A stretch of 13,674 bases of DNA, from positions 1 through 13,674 of the forward strand of contig DATW01000081.1 in the NCBI GenBank assembly GCA_002504845.1, in the 5' to 3' direction. The notes under the pieces are model-generated. The model ran no database searches, was not told where the DNA came from, and saw nothing but the letters and a program-made list of their open reading frames with translations. A program made the position numbers and the translations under genes. This stretch comes from Euryarchaeota archaeon UBA250. GTDB lineage: Archaea > Thermoplasmatota > Poseidoniia > Poseidoniales > Thalassarchaeaceae. Shown here piece after piece: positions 13,058 to 13,674 of this stretch (position 1 is its first letter; the number at the start of each line of letters is the position of its first letter).

Positions 13058-13143
13058 GCAGACGTCGCATAGCCTGGTATTGCGCCGGATTTGAAATCCG
13101 GTGTCCCTTGGACTCGGGAGTTCGAATCTCTCCGTCTGCGCCA
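13058..13143 (+). tRNA. tRNA-Ser (anticodon UGA), CCA encoded
   Basis: All parts fold by eye. The acceptor stem is 13058-13064 (GCAGACG) with 13133-13139 (CGTCTGC). The D stem is GCA/TGC at 13067-13069 and 13081-13083, with the invariant GG at 13076-13077. The anticodon stem is CCGGA/TCCGG with loop TTTGAAA at 13090-13096, giving anticodon TGA at 13092-13094. The long variable arm is GTCC-CTT-GGAC at 13103-13113, and the T arm GGGAG-TTCGAAT-CTCTC spans 13116-13132. The long variable arm and the discriminator G at 13140 are serine features. CCA is encoded at 13141-13143. There is no intron. It lies 43 nt after the subunit IV stop, with no clear TATA box in between, so it could be cut from the oxidase transcript or have its own weak promoter. 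Confidence -1.
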
Positions 13144-13674
13144 CTAATAATTCGGAAGCTCGGGCCCACCACGGACATCTAATTGATCTTGATGAAACTC
13201 GAATTTTACAGGAGTGGTCATAGATATCTCACCATCTAGACTGATGTATAGCGGAGGACTGTGGCCGTGTTCTTCAGTGGGTTTCCCTTGTGAATCCAGT
13301 GCTTTGATCTCGAATTTTTTACAGGGTTCCATGGTAATCTTGCCCCATCTGCCAATATGCTTCCCCTTCTCCAATGGGCCCATCACTCTGAGCATCTGAC
13401 CCTTGGAAAGTCCGAAACCGAGTACGATTGATGCGCTGTCGCCGAATGGATGCATTCCGGGTGCGACCCTGTATCCTCCTCCGAACGTCTCTGCTTGCAT
13501 CATGGCGAAAAGACCCGTTAGATCCACTTCTGAGCCTGGTTGGCCATCTACTTTGATCCATGCCATCTGACTCTTCCATGCGAGAATCGCCTTAATTGCA
13601 AGGAATGTATACTTCTTCTGGCCGCTGATCCATGAGAAATGGCCTTCATCTTTCATTCGATTGATGGAGGATGT
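13144..13674 (-). CDS. diacylglycerol kinase-like lipid kinase, C-terminal part
   Basis: The minus-strand frame is open from the window edge to a TAG at 13146-13144, giving 177 codons and no start that must be the true one. The sequence fits the C-terminal lobe of the YegS/LCB5/diacylglycerol kinase family. It begins with a helix (KYTFLAIKAILAWKSQ), then the AETFGGGYRVAPGMHPFGD segment, where the family has GGG-x-x-x-AP before a DG-type turn, and ends with the beta-sandwich strand SLDGEISMTTPVKFEF, where the DGE loop is typical. The ATP-binding N-terminal lobe would lie beyond the window. The family phosphorylates lipid alcohols such as diacylglycerol, or archaeol-type precursors in archaea; the substrate is unknown. 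The usual acidic-Gly turn after the AP motif reads FGDS rather than DDGL, a mild departure. The stop touches the tRNA 3' end with no gap. Confidence -1.
   Translation of the reverse strand, partial: TSSINRMKDEGHFSWISGQKKYTFLAIKAILAWKSQMAWIKVDGQPGSEVDLTGLFAMMQAETFGGGYRVAPGMHPFGDSASIVLGFGLSKGQMLRVMGPLEKGKHIGRWGKITMEPCKKFEIKALDSQGKPTEEHGHSPPLYISLDGEISMTTPVKFEFHQDQLDVRGGPELPNY

Noticed and set aside
1..13674. CRISPR array, insertion sequence, prophage or defence island
   Set aside because: No regularly spaced repeats, transposase, phage structural or nuclease cassettes are visible; the only recombinase looks like a housekeeping XerA.

Overview
The window looks like chromosomal DNA from an aerobic archaeon. 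The archaeal evidence is a Sec61-beta translocon subunit, a COG1658-type Toprim protein, a XerA-like recombinase with no xerC/xerD pair, short SD-led GTG/TTG starts, oligo-T terminator candidates and a eukaryote-like NSUN2/Trm4 RNA methyltransferase. A four-gene haem-copper oxidase cluster shows oxygen respiration. Together these fit marine Thermoplasmatota (Poseidoniales/Marine Group II or a relative). That placement is an inference from gene content, not from a phylogeny. I see no insertion sequence, prophage, CRISPR array or rRNA.

Layout: 1-1479 (minus) is the 5' part of a membrane protein with an N-terminal SAP DNA-binding motif, a charged linker, one membrane helix and a large outer domain. 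Divergent from it, 1619-2578 encodes a RimK-like ATP-grasp ligase, followed by a XerA-type tyrosine recombinase (2724-3800, GTG start). 3789-4810 holds a possible small minus-strand CCCH-type protein and an unrecognised 255-residue protein. A minus-strand pair at 4816-5457 is an unknown basic protein followed by Sec61-beta, a 59-residue gene that a 60-residue cutoff would miss. Divergent from that pair are a 538-residue NSUN2/Trm4-like m5C RNA methyltransferase and an Lrp/AsnC regulator. A convergent Toprim-domain gene ends against the regulator.

From 8344 to 13014 lies a compact cytochrome c oxidase operon in the order subunit II - I - III - IV, with 9-12 nt gaps and one translationally coupled overlap. 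Its subunit I carries an extra secreted N-terminal domain (a choice-of-anchor V/Reeler-like beta-sandwich with a CxCH motif) plus an extra membrane helix ahead of a canonical A-type core. This is the most unusual object in the window. A tRNA-Ser(UGA) with an encoded CCA follows. The window ends in the C-terminal part of a diacylglycerol-kinase-like lipid kinase on the minus strand, whose stop codon touches the tRNA 3' end.

The four oxidase subunits clearly act together: CuA on II feeds haem a, then haem a3/CuB in I, with III and IV supporting. The remaining genes are housekeeping or unknown (protein export, RNA modification, chromosome resolution, regulation) and show no sign of forming one pathway.
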